DNA of 64,000 nt, from positions 1 to 64,000 of the forward strand of contig JAHFVD010000013.1 in the NCBI GenBank assembly GCA_023264735.1, in the 5' to 3' direction. The translations under genes were made by a program, and so were the position numbers. The stretch's first letter is position 1. Every line of letters starts with the position of its first letter. The DNA comes from Mycobacterium sp. Its GTDB lineage: Bacteria > Actinomycetota > Actinomycetes > Mycobacteriales > Mycobacteriaceae. The notes beneath the pieces were generated by a model. That model was not told the DNA's origin, searched no databases, and saw only the letters and a program-made list of their open reading frames with translations. Below are positions 7,834 to 16,663 of this stretch, piece by piece.

Positions 7834-9083
7834 GAGGCCTCGACGCAGTCGGCCAACGCCGCGATATCGGGCAGCGCGGTCGGGTCGGTACACAGCCCGA
7901 TGCCCATGTCCCCGGCGCAGGAGATGGCCGAAATCCGCAGCGCGTGATGGGCGGCCGGCTCCGAGGAGGAGAACAGGTGCTGTACCCGTCGGCCGGCAAC
8001 CTGAACCGGATCACGCGGTCCGGGGACGTTGGAGATCGACAAACTGAACTCGTGTGAGCTCCCAGCCAACCGTTGGGCCGCCGCGCCAATGCTTTTGACG
8101 CATCCCAGGGCGTGAAACAGGTCGTACATCTCGTCGGCGTCGTCCAGTCGCTTGCGCTCGCGCGTCTCGGCGCTGATCCTGTCCAGCCGCCGCAACGGAT
8201 CGGGTTCTGCCAGTGGCAGATCGATGTTGAGGAACGAGTCGCGGTTGGATAGATCCGCCGCGACTTCGGCGCGGTGATGCAGACTCACCGGAATCTGCGC
8301 ACGCAGGTCCCGCGCGCCGCCCTCGCCGAGCCAGCGCCGCAGGCCGCCCGCGATCACTGCCAGCAGAACATCGTTGACGGTCGCGGCGTTGGGCCGCGAC
8401 CGCCCAATCGCCTTGAACTCCGCCAACGGGGCCACGGCGAACGCCAGCTCGCGGGCAATCGTCACGGGCCGATCGAACGGCGCATAGTCATCGGGATGAC
8501 CCAGCTCGCGGATGAGGGCCGCCGGGAGCCGCCACGCTTCCTCCAGCGGCGTCAGGCCGGGTGAATCATGTTGTTCTGGGCGGCTTCCTGATTCTTTGGT
8601 GGCCTCTTGGTGGGCATCGAAGAGCACCGAGTTCAGAAAGCGCACCCCGGCGATACCGTCAGCCATCGCATGGTGGATGCGCGCCGCGATGGCTTCCCGT
8701 CCGTCGGCCAGCGGCCCGATGAGATCAAAGGTCCACAGCGGCCGGCTGCGGTCCAGATGCTCCGACATCAGTTCGCTGACAATGCGCCACAGGTCGGCGG
8801 TGGAGGCACAGCTGGCGTCCGCACGCTGCCGGACGTGCTGGCTGATGTCGAAATCTGCGGCTGCCACCCATCGCGGTTCAGGACCCGACGTGTCGACGCG
8901 GTGTGTAGCCCGGGGCTGGCTGGGCAGTCGTTCGGCCACAATGGCACGCAACGCCTCGATGTCCAGCGCTGCACCGGGTTCGAGCACAACCAGTTTCAGG
9001 GTGTGGCCGGTGATCGACGCGGACTCCAGGCCCAGGATGTGCGCGTCGTCGGCGGACAGCCGGTCGGAATCGTCGGGCACCAC
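7800..9083 (-). CDS. WS/DGAT acyltransferase (wax ester/triacylglycerol synthase)
   Basis: A 427-residue protein with a GTG start. The catalytic motif HHAMADG is at residues 137-143, following RSRPLWTFDLIGPL; the C-terminal half has the DUF1298-type block with SLSISNVPGPRDPV. These enzymes join acyl-CoA to diacylglycerol or long-chain alcohol at the membrane and lipid droplet surface. It is slightly shorter than the usual 450-480 residues. It sits beside a patatin-like lipase gene on the same strand, 19 bp downstream of it, which suggests paired lipid storage and mobilisation. Confidence 0.85.
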   Translation of the reverse strand: MVPDDSDRLSADDAHILGLESASITGHTLKLVVLEPGAALDIEALRAIVAERLPSQPRATHRVDTSGPEPRWVAAADFDISQHVRQRADASCASTADLWRIVSELMSEHLDRSRPLWTFDLIGPLADGREAIAARIHHAMADGIAGVRFLNSVLFDAHQEATKESGSRPEQHDSPGLTPLEEAWRLPAALIRELGHPDDYAPFDRPVTIARELAFAVAPLAEFKAIGRSRPNAATVNDVLLAVIAGGLRRWLGEGGARDLRAQIPVSLHHRAEVAADLSNRDSFLNIDLPLAEPDPLRRLDRISAETRERKRLDDADEMYDLFHALGCVKSIGAAAQRLAGSSHEFSLSISNVPGPRDPVQVAGRRVQHLFSSSEPAAHHALRISAISCAGDMGIGLCTDPTALPDIAALADCVEASYTELRAAAGI

Positions 9084-9102
9084 CTGAGTCAGCCTAGGCC
9101 GG

Positions 9103-10110
9103 TCAACGGAACCGTTCGAGGCATTCGCGTTCGTTGAAAGTCGCGAGGAACGACGTGGCGGCGCGGTGGCCCTCGTCGTACAAGGCGTCGATCTCGCGTT
9201 GATTGATGTCGAAATCGAGCACGCCGACCTTCGTCGAATCCACTCTGATGGTCCGGCAGTTCACCCACGGCAGGTTGAGGTAGGCCTGATCGCGGCCGAC
9301 CAGGATCGTGGTGATGACGTCCTCGAGCAGGCTGGGGCCACCGAAGTGGCGCAGCGGGGCCAGCGCGGGGATCACCTTAGCGTTGTTCTGGGGCAGGTCG
9401 GGCAACAGCGTCACCCCGATGGTGGGCCAGCGTGGCTTCTTGCCGTCGGCGCGGTCCAGCGAGTCGATCGGATAGTTCGACAGCAGCCCCCCGTCGACGA
9501 GCGTCGATTCGCGGCCGGTCGCACTGGTGAGCGTGACCGGGCGGAAGAAGAACGGTATCGACATCGAGGCGCGCACCGCGTCGGCGACGAGCTGCTCGTC
9601 GGGGTCCAGCCCATAGAGCCGGCGGTAGTCCCACGGCAGCCTCACCAGCTGGCCGGTGGTGACGTCGGCGACAGTCACCACGAGCCGGTAGCGGTGTTCC
9701 TCGGGCAGTTGGTCGTCGTCGAGCCGGAGGTCAGCGAACGTGGTGACACCAAGGTCGCGCAACTGGTCGGCGATGAAGTTGTGGGCGTAATCACCCTGGT
9801 AGATACCGGAGCCCTGGAGGATCGCCCAGGATGGCCCGAGCACCGGGAGCCGTTCGATCGGGCCGGGGTCGAGGAACTTGCGATAGTCAATGCTGAGCGC
9901 GAGGTCGCGGACGTCAGCCGGGGTCAGCTGGTCGTCCTTCGCAGCCGCGGCCACGATCGCCCCCACGATCGAGCCTGCCGACGAGCCGGCGACGCGGTAG
10001 GCGCGGTAGCCGGCCTCCATGAGCTTCACCACGGCGCCGGCCAGACCGATGCCCTTCACCCCGCCACCAGCAAGGACCAGGTCGATGGGCTTCGTCGCGG
10101 CAGTGGGCAT
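9103..10110 (-). CDS. Patatin-like phospholipase
   Basis: A 335-residue protein with the full patatin catalytic set: oxyanion motif GGGVKG (15-20), nucleophile elbow GSSAGS (Ser44), and the dyad aspartate in DGGLLSNYP (Asp206). Patatins hydrolyse phospholipid or neutral-lipid acyl esters. No signal peptide is seen, so it probably acts in the cytoplasm. It precedes the WS/DGAT gene with a 19-bp gap; the pair may recycle acyl chains. The ATG at 10110 is well placed. Confidence 0.87.
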   Translation of the reverse strand: MPTAATKPIDLVLAGGGVKGIGLAGAVVKLMEAGYRAYRVAGSSAGSIVGAIVAAAAKDDQLTPADVRDLALSIDYRKFLDPGPIERLPVLGPSWAILQGSGIYQGDYAHNFIADQLRDLGVTTFADLRLDDDQLPEEHRYRLVVTVADVTTGQLVRLPWDYRRLYGLDPDEQLVADAVRASMSIPFFFRPVTLTSATGRESTLVDGGLLSNYPIDSLDRADGKKPRWPTIGVTLLPDLPQNNAKVIPALAPLRHFGGPSLLEDVITTILVGRDQAYLNLPWVNCRTIRVDSTKVGVLDFDINQREIDALYDEGHRAATSFLATFNERECLERFR

Positions 10111-10154
10111 CGTCCCATGCTAGGAGCCGGACCTGTGGGGTCTATTTGCGCGGT

Positions 10155-10394
10155 CTACCCGGCGCGATGCCACTGGTGATGGTGGTGCTCGATCGAGCCC
10201 GGCACCGGGAAATTGTGCTGGCCGGGGAAGGTCTGATGGTGGCTGGGCGAGTTCACGTTCGGGCCGTTGGTGAACGAGCCGCTCTCGGCGAGGGCGTCGG
10301 TGGCGGAACCAAAGGCGAACAGTGCGGAGCCCGCGGCCAATGCGCTACCGGCGGCCAGTCGCTTCATCCAGGTCATGGTGGTCATGTCGGTCAT
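10155..10394 (-). CDS. Secreted His-rich peptide, paralogue B
   Basis: A 79-residue precursor related to the peptide at 6388-6630. The signal region (KRLAAGSALAAGSALFAFG, ending ATDALA near residue 36) leaves about 43 residues with eight His and the tail SIEHHHHQWHRAG. Shared blocks with paralogue A are GPN near the mature N-terminus, a HQT-x-x-P motif, and PG(S/T)SI followed by HHHHQW after zero or one residue. Several in-frame ATGs occur at the start (MTDMTTMTWM); the first is used. Its upstream region shares two conserved elements with paralogue A. Function not recognised; metal binding is inferred from composition. Confidence 0.75.
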   Translation of the reverse strand: MTDMTTMTWMKRLAAGSALAAGSALFAFGSATDALAESGSFTNGPNVNSPSHHQTFPGQHNFPVPGSIEHHHHQWHRAG

Positions 10395-10473
10395 ATCCTC
10401 TTCGTCGTCTTCGACTTGTCTGTGTGGGCCTTCGCGTTTCGCCAGTGCCTAAACGGTCTCGCATCTGGGCCGT

Positions 10474-10483
10474 GGTGTCTGTC
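10474..10483 (-). promoter_or_regulatory. Shared upstream box, copy B
   Basis: GGTGTCTGTC, identical to the box at 6702-6711 and at the same 42-bp start-to-start distance from its palindrome. Confidence 0.5.
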
Positions 10484-10515
10484 CGGCAGCCGGTGGATGA
10501 CCCGGTGGAATCCGT

Positions 10516-10535
10516 TGTCCCCCGATCGGTGGACA
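10516..10535. promoter_or_regulatory. 20-bp palindromic operator candidate, copy B
   Basis: TGTCC-C-CCGATCGG-T-GGACA, matching copy A at 6744-6763 apart from the two mismatched centre-flanking bases. Flanking bases are also conserved (CCGG-N2-GAA-N-CCG before it, C-N-GTC after it). It lies 122 bp upstream of peptide B and 123 bp upstream of the divergent small secreted peptide at 10658. Confidence 0.6.
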
Positions 10536-10657
10536 GCGGTCAATTCCTGCCAACCGACGATCATCTGCTGCCAGCGGAATTACCGCGCCCCCTGACGGTG
10601 TTGGGACTGTCAGCGGCGCGGAAATCGACTCCCGCCGTTGAGGAAGAGGGAATAGAC

Positions 10658-10825
10658 ATGAAGAAGTACACCATCACCGCTGCCATCGCAGGCGCTATGA
10701 CCGCCGCCGTTCTGGGCCTTGCCGGGCCCGCTCAGGCCGATGTCGGTCACAACGACTGGGTCAACAACATTGGCCCGTCGGCGACCGCGCCGCACGTTGA
10801 CACGACTGTGCATGGAAGCCGTTGA
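10658..10825 (+). CDS. Small secreted peptide
   Basis: A 55-residue precursor, MKKYTITAAIAGAM at the start and a predicted signal-peptidase site after AQA at residue 27, leaving about 28 residues (DVGHNDWVNNIGPS ... VDTTVHGSR) with three His. The ATG follows AAGAGGGAATAGAC, a usable ribosome site. It resembles small mycobacterial exported peptides that end in VDTSV-x-x-SR, remembered rather than searched. It is divergent from His-rich peptide B and shares the intergenic palindrome. Function unknown. Confidence 0.65.
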   Translation: MKKYTITAAIAGAMTAAVLGLAGPAQADVGHNDWVNNIGPSATAPHVDTTVHGSR

Positions 10826-10843
10826 TCCTCAACGGACTCCAGC

Positions 10844-10872
10844 AGAGGGGCACCCGATTCGGGTGCCCCTCT
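10844..10872. terminator. Hairpin terminator
   Basis: A perfect 13-bp stem AGAGGGGCACCCG / CGGGTGCCCCTCT with a 3-base loop, between the convergent small secreted peptide and helicase genes. It probably serves both. Confidence 0.85.
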
Positions 10873-10887
10873 TGCATGGGCGCCCCG

Positions 10888-13800
10888 TCACGCCAGGACG
10901 GCGTCGATGGCGCGATAGATGCGCTGCTCGCTGACCGGCCTGGGGGTGCCCAACTGTTGGGCCCACAGGCTGACCCGGAATTCTTCGATCTGCCACGCGA
11001 TGTCGCGGACATCGGCCGCAGCGGCTCGGGTGAGCGACAGCGCCTGCAACAGCTCGGTGTAGGCATCCTCGACGGCGTGCACGCGTTGCATCCGTTCGCG
11101 ATCGGCCTGCGGGGCCTGCGCCAGCCGGTCGAGGCGGCGGCTGATCGCGGTCAGGTAGCGGGTCAGGTCGGCCAGACGGGTGGCACCGGTCACGGTGACG
11201 AAGTGACTGGGCACCAAGCTTTCCAGCTGCGCGCGGATGTCGGCGACCGCGTCGGCCTGCGCTGCCACCGGTTTGTCCGGTAGCGCGAGTTCCACCTCCT
11301 GCAGGGCGGCCAGGACCTTTTGCACCCGGGCCACGATGTCCTGCGTGGTCGACGCCAGCGCCGCAGACACCCGGTCGCGCAGGGCGGCGAAATCCGTTCT
11401 GGTCCAGACCGGCTTGGCCGCCAGGATGTCGACGGCAGCATCGGCGCAGTCATCGAGTAGCGCGGCCAGCGACCCGTCCGGGTTGGCTCCCAAGACCAGG
11501 CGTGTGCGCGGATCCAGGGCCTTCTCCAGCGATTTCACCGGGGATGGCACCGCCAACCGCAGCAGACGCCTGATCCCGGCTTTCATCGCCGCATCGCGCT
11601 CGGCAGCGGTGGCGAACACCCGCACGTCGACTCCCGCGCCGGCGTCGACCAGAGCCGGGTAGCCGCGAACGAGATGCCCGCCGACGGTGCGTTCGACCAT
11701 GTCTGGCAACCGGTCCAGGTCGTCGGGCCAGGCGCGGAGTCCGGTTCGTTCCAAGTCGCTGGCCACCGCATCGGCCACCGCCTGGCGGGCCGACCCGGCC
11801 AGCTGACGCTGCAGCACCTCGAGATCCTTGCCGCGGGCCACCTCGGTGCCGTCGGCCGCTTCGACGGCGAACGTGACCCGCAGGTGAGCGGGTAACTTGT
11901 CCAGCTCGAACGCACTGATCGGTACCAGAATTCCGGTGCGCCGGTGCAATTCGCGCTGCAGCGCTTCCAGCAGCGGCTCACGTCCCGCCTCGATATCAAC
12001 GAGCACCGCACGCGCGGTGTCAGGAGCCGGAACGAAGTTGCGCCGCAAGTCTTTCGGCAGCGACCGGATCAACGCGGTCACCAATTCCTCGCGCAAAGCC
12101 GGTACCTGCCAGCCGAACTCGTCACCGCCGAGCCGGGCCAGCACCCCCACCGGGATGTGCACGGTGACCCCGTCATCGGACGCACCCGGTTCGAACCGAT
12201 AGGTCAGCGGCAGGGACAAGTCTCCGGCCCGCCAGTTGTCCGGCCGTTCGGCGGTGTCGTCGTCGACGCGCAGCAGGTCGTCACGGGTGAAGGTCAACAG
12301 CTCCGGAGTCTGGTGACGTTGCTTTTTCCACCAGCCGTCGAAGTGCCGCACCGAGACCACCTGCTGCGGAATCCTGTTGTCGTAGAACGCATAGATCTCG
12401 TCGTCGCCGACGAGGAGGTCCCGACGACGGGCCCGCTCCTCCAGTTCGGCCAGCTCGGCCCGCAGCCGCGCGTTGTCGGCGAAAAAGCGGTGGCGGGTCT
12501 GCCACTCCCCCTGTACCAACGCGTGGCGGATGAGCAGTTCCCGGGATACCACCGGGTCGACGGTGGCGTACCCCACCCGTCGGCGCGGCACCAGCGCGAG
12601 CCCGTAGAGCGTCACCCGTTCGAAGGCCATCACCGCACCGCGCTTGGCATCCCAGTGCGGTTCGCTGTAGGTGCGCTGCACCAGATGTCCGGCCACCCGC
12701 TCGACCATCTCGGGTTCGATGCGGGCGGCGGTGCGCCCGTACAACCGGCTGGTCTCCACCAAATCGGCTACCACGATCCAGCGCGGCGGCCGCTTGGTCA
12801 GCACCGATCCCGGAGCGAGCACGAACCTGGTGTTACGCGCACCCGTGTATTCCCGCGAATCCCCTTCGCGCAGGCCGATATGCGACAGCAGCCCGGCGAC
12901 CAGGGCGGCGTGCACCCGCGCCGGGTCCGCCGGCTCGGGGTCCTCGGACTCCCGGATCCCGATGTCACGGGCGATGCTGCGCAGCTGACCCGTCAGGTCC
13001 TGCCATTCCCGGATACGCAGATAGTGCAGGAACTCCTCGCGGCACATCCGCCGGAAGGCACTGCCGGAGCGTGCCTTTCGCTCCTCGCGCAGATACCGCC
13101 ACAGGTTGAGGAACGACACGAAATCCGAGTGCTCGTCGGCGAACCGGGAGTGCTTCTGCCGGGCCGCCTCCTCGCGGTCGACGGGTCGCTCTCTGGGGTC
13201 GGGAATCGACAGCGCCGCGGCCAGCACCAGCACCTCACGCACGCAGCCCTCGGTGTCAGCCTGCAGAATCATCCGCGCCAGGCGCGGATCGACTGGCAAC
13301 TGCGCGAGCCGGCGCCCGATATCGGTGATCGCGCCCGCAGAGTCGAACGCACCCAGTTCCTGCAGCAGCTGAACACCGTCGCGGATACTGCGCTGCTCGG
13401 GCGGATCCAAGAACGGAAAGTTCTCGATATCGCCGAGTTGCAGTGCGGCCATCTGCAGGATCACCGCGGCCAAGTTGGTGCGCAGGATCTCCGGGTCGGT
13501 GTAGCGCGGGCGCGCCGCGAAGTCCTCCTCGGAGTAGAGCCGGATGCACACCCCGGGTGCGGTGCGCCCGGAACGGCCGGCCCGCTGCGCGGCTGAGGCC
13601 TGCGAGATGGGTTCGATCGGCAGCCGCTGAACCTTGGTGCGCCGGCTGTACCGCGAGATGCGCGCGGTGCCGGGGTCGACGACGTAGCGGACGCCGGGCA
13701 CCGTCAGCGATGTCTCGGCAACGTTGGTCGCCAACACGACTCGCCGTGCTGTACGTGCCGGCTGGAACACCTTCTGCTGCTCGGCGGTGGGCAGCCGCGC

Positions 13801-14808
13801 ATAGAGCGGCAACACCTCGGTGTTCTTCAGATCGCTCAAAGCATCAGCAGTGTCCCGGATTTCCCGTTCGCCTGACAGGAACACGAGCACATCACCGGGC
13901 GGCTCGGCTTCCAGCTCGCGGACCGCGTCGACGATCGCCTCGGTCTGGTCGCGGATCTCGGTGCGGACGATCTCATGGTCGGGATCGTCGGGATCGTCCG
14001 AATCATCGCCCACCACAGGCACTTCCAACGGCCGATACCGGATCTCCACCGGGTAGGTGCGCCCTGACACTTCCACGATCGGCGCACCATTGAAGTGATC
14101 GGCGAAGCGTTGCGGTTCGATCGTCGCCGAGGTGACGATGACCTTGAGATCCGGCCGGCGGGGCAGTAGCTCGCGCAGGTAGCCCAGCAGGAAGTCGATA
14201 TTGAGGCTGCGCTCGTGCGCCTCGTCGAGGATCAGGGTGTCGTAACGCAGCAGCCGCCGATCGCGCTGGATCTCGGCGAGCAGGATGCCGTCGGTCATCA
14301 GCTTCACCAGTGTGCGGTCGCTGGCCTGGTCGGTGAAGCGCACCGTATAGCCGATCGTTTCGCCGAGCGGGCTACCGAGTTCGTCGGCGATGCGTTGGGC
14401 AACCGTGCGCGCCGCCAGCCGGCGCGGCTGGGTGTGGCCGATGGTCCCGCGAACTCCGCGGCCGAGCTCCAGGCAGATCTTGGGTAGCTGGGTGGTCTTG
14501 CCCGAGCCGGTCTCGCCGGCGATGACGACCACCTGGTTCTCGGTGATGGCCTTGGCGATCTCGGCGCGCCGATCACTGACCGGTAGGTCGGGGTAGGTGA
14601 TCGCCGGGACAGCGGCGGTGCGGGTGGCGATCAGCGCCTCGGCGGTGGTGAACTGCGCGGAGATCTGCCGCAACGCCTCGGCCGAGATGTCCCCGCGCTG
14701 CGACTTCAGCCGCCGGCCCAGCCGGGTGGCGTCGCGAATGGTCAATCCATCGAGGCGGGCGCGCAGTGCGCGCACCTGGTCGACGGACGTTTCGGACACC
14801 CGAGTCAC
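10888..14808 (-). CDS. hrpA: DEAH-box ATP-dependent RNA helicase HrpA
   Basis: A 1306-residue protein with a GTG start, the usual length for HrpA. Walker A GETGSGKTT is at about 98-106 and the DEAH box at 195-198 (LILDEAHERSLN). Further motifs are SATIEPQRF, TNVAETSLTVPGV and the motif VI block QRAGRSGRTAPG. Helicase-associated (HA2) and OB-fold regions follow, then the long DUF3418-type C-terminus specific to HrpA. It is a cytoplasmic RNA helicase implicated in mRNA processing and, in E. coli, rescue of stalled ribosomes. It is monocistronic, bounded by the hairpin at 10844-10872. Confidence 0.93.
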   Translation of the reverse strand: MTRVSETSVDQVRALRARLDGLTIRDATRLGRRLKSQRGDISAEALRQISAQFTTAEALIATRTAAVPAITYPDLPVSDRRAEIAKAITENQVVVIAGETGSGKTTQLPKICLELGRGVRGTIGHTQPRRLAARTVAQRIADELGSPLGETIGYTVRFTDQASDRTLVKLMTDGILLAEIQRDRRLLRYDTLILDEAHERSLNIDFLLGYLRELLPRRPDLKVIVTSATIEPQRFADHFNGAPIVEVSGRTYPVEIRYRPLEVPVVGDDSDDPDDPDHEIVRTEIRDQTEAIVDAVRELEAEPPGDVLVFLSGEREIRDTADALSDLKNTEVLPLYARLPTAEQQKVFQPARTARRVVLATNVAETSLTVPGVRYVVDPGTARISRYSRRTKVQRLPIEPISQASAAQRAGRSGRTAPGVCIRLYSEEDFAARPRYTDPEILRTNLAAVILQMAALQLGDIENFPFLDPPEQRSIRDGVQLLQELGAFDSAGAITDIGRRLAQLPVDPRLARMILQADTEGCVREVLVLAAALSIPDPRERPVDREEAARQKHSRFADEHSDFVSFLNLWRYLREERKARSGSAFRRMCREEFLHYLRIREWQDLTGQLRSIARDIGIRESEDPEPADPARVHAALVAGLLSHIGLREGDSREYTGARNTRFVLAPGSVLTKRPPRWIVVADLVETSRLYGRTAARIEPEMVERVAGHLVQRTYSEPHWDAKRGAVMAFERVTLYGLALVPRRRVGYATVDPVVSRELLIRHALVQGEWQTRHRFFADNARLRAELAELEERARRRDLLVGDDEIYAFYDNRIPQQVVSVRHFDGWWKKQRHQTPELLTFTRDDLLRVDDDTAERPDNWRAGDLSLPLTYRFEPGASDDGVTVHIPVGVLARLGGDEFGWQVPALREELVTALIRSLPKDLRRNFVPAPDTARAVLVDIEAGREPLLEALQRELHRRTGILVPISAFELDKLPAHLRVTFAVEAADGTEVARGKDLEVLQRQLAGSARQAVADAVASDLERTGLRAWPDDLDRLPDMVERTVGGHLVRGYPALVDAGAGVDVRVFATAAERDAAMKAGIRRLLRLAVPSPVKSLEKALDPRTRLVLGANPDGSLAALLDDCADAAVDILAAKPVWTRTDFAALRDRVSAALASTTQDIVARVQKVLAALQEVELALPDKPVAAQADAVADIRAQLESLVPSHFVTVTGATRLADLTRYLTAISRRLDRLAQAPQADRERMQRVHAVEDAYTELLQALSLTRAAAADVRDIAWQIEEFRVSLWAQQLGTPRPVSEQRIYRAIDAVLA

Positions 14809-14882
14809 CCTAAGCGGCGAAGCCGCCTAGTTGCCACGCAGTGCGGCAAGGCCGCTACGGGGCCACACGGTGCGTAGGCTCG

Positions 14883-15032
14883 ATGACGATGACCATTTGG
14901 ATCGTCGTCGGTTTGCTGCTGGTGGGCCTCGGAACCGTGGCCAGCCAGCTGTTTCGGCTCAAGGATTGGTTGAACAAGCCACCCCCACCGAACGAGCCAC
15001 CCAGCGAGCACCCCGACGAACCCGACACGTGA
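14883..15032 (+). CDS. Small single-pass membrane protein
   Basis: A 49-residue protein: one N-terminal transmembrane helix (IWIVVGLLLVGLGTVASQLF) and a short cytoplasmic tail rich in Pro and Glu. Its stop overlaps the GTG start of the kinase downstream (GTGA), so the two are translationally coupled. The ATG at 14883 is used; a second ATG two codons later is possible. Function unknown. Confidence 0.6.
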   Translation: MTMTIWIVVGLLLVGLGTVASQLFRLKDWLNKPPPPNEPPSEHPDEPDT

Positions 15033-15913
15033 CCGAATTGCCCGCCGCGGTGCGGGCGATGGCCGGTCGCGGGCCACAGTGGGCGACGTGGGTCGAGTCG
15101 CTGGCCAGGCTGACCCGCGACATCGTCGCCCAGTGGCAGCTTCGGCCGGACGGCCCCGCCACCCACGGTTATTGCTCGCTGGTGCTGCCGGTCCGCACAC
15201 CGGACGGCGTGGCCGCGATGCTCAAGCTCAGCTTCCCCGACGACGAATCCGAACACGAACACCTGGCGCTGCGGCGCTGGGGCGGTGACGGGGCCGTCCG
15301 CCTGCTGAGCGCCGATCCGCACCGTCGAGCACTACTGCTGGAGCGGCTCGGTGACGACGACCTAACCCGTCTCACCGACATCGAGGCTTGCCGCACCGTC
15401 GCCGGCCTGTACCGGCATATCCACGTCCCGGCGCTGCCGCAGTTGCGAACGCTCACCTCCTACCTCGACCGCTGGAGCAGCGAACTGGCGGAGCTGCCGC
15501 GCAGCGCCCCGATCCCGCATCGACTGGTGGAACAGGCGCTGAGCCAATGTGCCGACCTGACAGCGGATCCGGCGGCCACCGCACGGGTCATCCATTGCGA
15601 TCTGCACTACCAGAACGTGCTCGCCGGGCAGCGCCGGCCCTGGCTCGTCATCGACCCCAAACCGGTCAATGGCGACCCGCACTACGAGATCGCGCCGATG
15701 CTGTGGAACCGATTCGACGAGCTGGCCGGCGATATCCGAGACGGGGTCCGCCGCCGCTTCTACACGCTCGTCGACGCCGCCGAATTCGACGAGGACCGGG
15801 CACGTGCCTGGGTGGTGGTGCGGATGGTGCTCAACGCGATGTGGGCCCTCCAGGACAGCGAGCGTAGTTGGCTGACCACCTGCATCGCGGTGGCCAAAGC
15901 CGTTCAGGATTAA
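15029..15913 (+). CDS. APH(6)-like aminoglycoside/hydroxyurea phosphotransferase
   Basis: A 294-residue kinase-like protein. The catalytic loop VIHCDLHYQNVLAG and the metal-binding segment WLVIDPKPVNGDPHYE are those of the APH(6)/hydroxyurea kinase family (PF04655), which includes streptomycin 6-phosphotransferases. The GTG start at 15029 overlaps the upstream small membrane protein by 4 bp. Chromosomal mycobacterial members are common and their physiological substrates are not established, so resistance should not be assumed. Confidence 0.82.
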   Translation: MTELPAAVRAMAGRGPQWATWVESLARLTRDIVAQWQLRPDGPATHGYCSLVLPVRTPDGVAAMLKLSFPDDESEHEHLALRRWGGDGAVRLLSADPHRRALLLERLGDDDLTRLTDIEACRTVAGLYRHIHVPALPQLRTLTSYLDRWSSELAELPRSAPIPHRLVEQALSQCADLTADPAATARVIHCDLHYQNVLAGQRRPWLVIDPKPVNGDPHYEIAPMLWNRFDELAGDIRDGVRRRFYTLVDAAEFDEDRARAWVVVRMVLNAMWALQDSERSWLTTCIAVAKAVQD

Positions 15914-15916
15914 CAA

Positions 15917-16663
15917 CTATCGAGGCGGGTCGCCGCGCCACATGAAGCTGTTGACGTACTTACCCATGTCCTTGGCGATATCGAGATTCGCCGGCGACGG
16001 CGGCCCCGGTCCGTCCTCGGGCCCGAACTGGTGGAACGGCCCGGCCGCACCGGCGACCAGCGCCAGGTCGTTCTTCACCGCGACGACGATGATGATCCGC
16101 AGATGCTGCGCATCGGTCGAGGTGCCCTTCGGCCAGTCGTCGGCGACTTCGCCGTAGCCGGGTTCGTATCCCAGGATCGCGTTGGGCAGCTCATAGGATT
16201 TCACTGCATCGGGGAACATCTGCCCCAGCAAGTCGGTGGCCACCTGGCGGGCATCGCGGCCCTGCGCCGGTTGGCTGAACAACCGTAACGTCCCACCGTC
16301 ACCGATATTCAGTTCCGCCCGTACTCCGTTGGGTTCCATGGTGACGTCATAGGCGGTCCCGGCCGCCGGGTAGGACACCGAGAATGACCCGTCGGGTGCG
16401 AAGAACCGGGGATTGGTCGCCACCGGAAGTCCGTTCGGGGGGCGTCCGCAATCCGGCGGGCAGTGAAATTTGTTTGGGGCCGGGGTGATTCGGGTCGACA
16501 CGATGCTCAACGCCATCATCGCGGCAACGATCATGGCCACCCAGATCCCGATGGTCACGAAGTACCCCGGTCCGCGCTGATTACGGGCCCGGTAGTTGCC
16601 CGCCGGTACCGCATAGCCCGCGAACGAGCCGGCGTCGTCGAGTTCCGCTGTTGAATCACTCAT
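15917..16663 (-). CDS. Membrane-anchored exported protein
   Basis: A 248-residue protein with a short cytoplasmic N-terminus, one transmembrane helix (VTIGIWVAMIVAAMMALSIV, about 35-55) and an extracytoplasmic domain of about 190 residues with a probable disulfide (CPPDC). Its ATG overlaps the stop of the sedolisin gene (ATGA), so it is co-translated with that exported peptidase and may be its partner or substrate. No family recognised. The 3' end lies 3 bp from the stop of the convergent kinase. Confidence 0.65.
   Translation of the reverse strand: MSDSTAELDDAGSFAGYAVPAGNYRARNQRGPGYFVTIGIWVAMIVAAMMALSIVSTRITPAPNKFHCPPDCGRPPNGLPVATNPRFFAPDGSFSVSYPAAGTAYDVTMEPNGVRAELNIGDGGTLRLFSQPAQGRDARQVATDLLGQMFPDAVKSYELPNAILGYEPGYGEVADDWPKGTSTDAQHLRIIIVVAVKNDLALVAGAAGPFHQFGPEDGPGPPSPANLDIAKDMGKYVNSFMWRGDPPR

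Noticed and set aside
6388..10825. RiPP (modified peptide) cluster around the His-rich peptides
   Set aside because: The peptides have ordinary Sec signals and no modification enzyme (radical SAM, YcaO, lanthionine synthetase) is nearby.
11944..13596. 550-codon + strand frame inside hrpA
   Set aside because: It is the complement of a conserved helicase and its translation is low-complexity and His/Arg/Gly-rich.
15029..15913. Acquired streptomycin-resistance gene
   Set aside because: No mobile element or composition shift around it; chromosomal APH(6)-like genes are common in mycobacteria.
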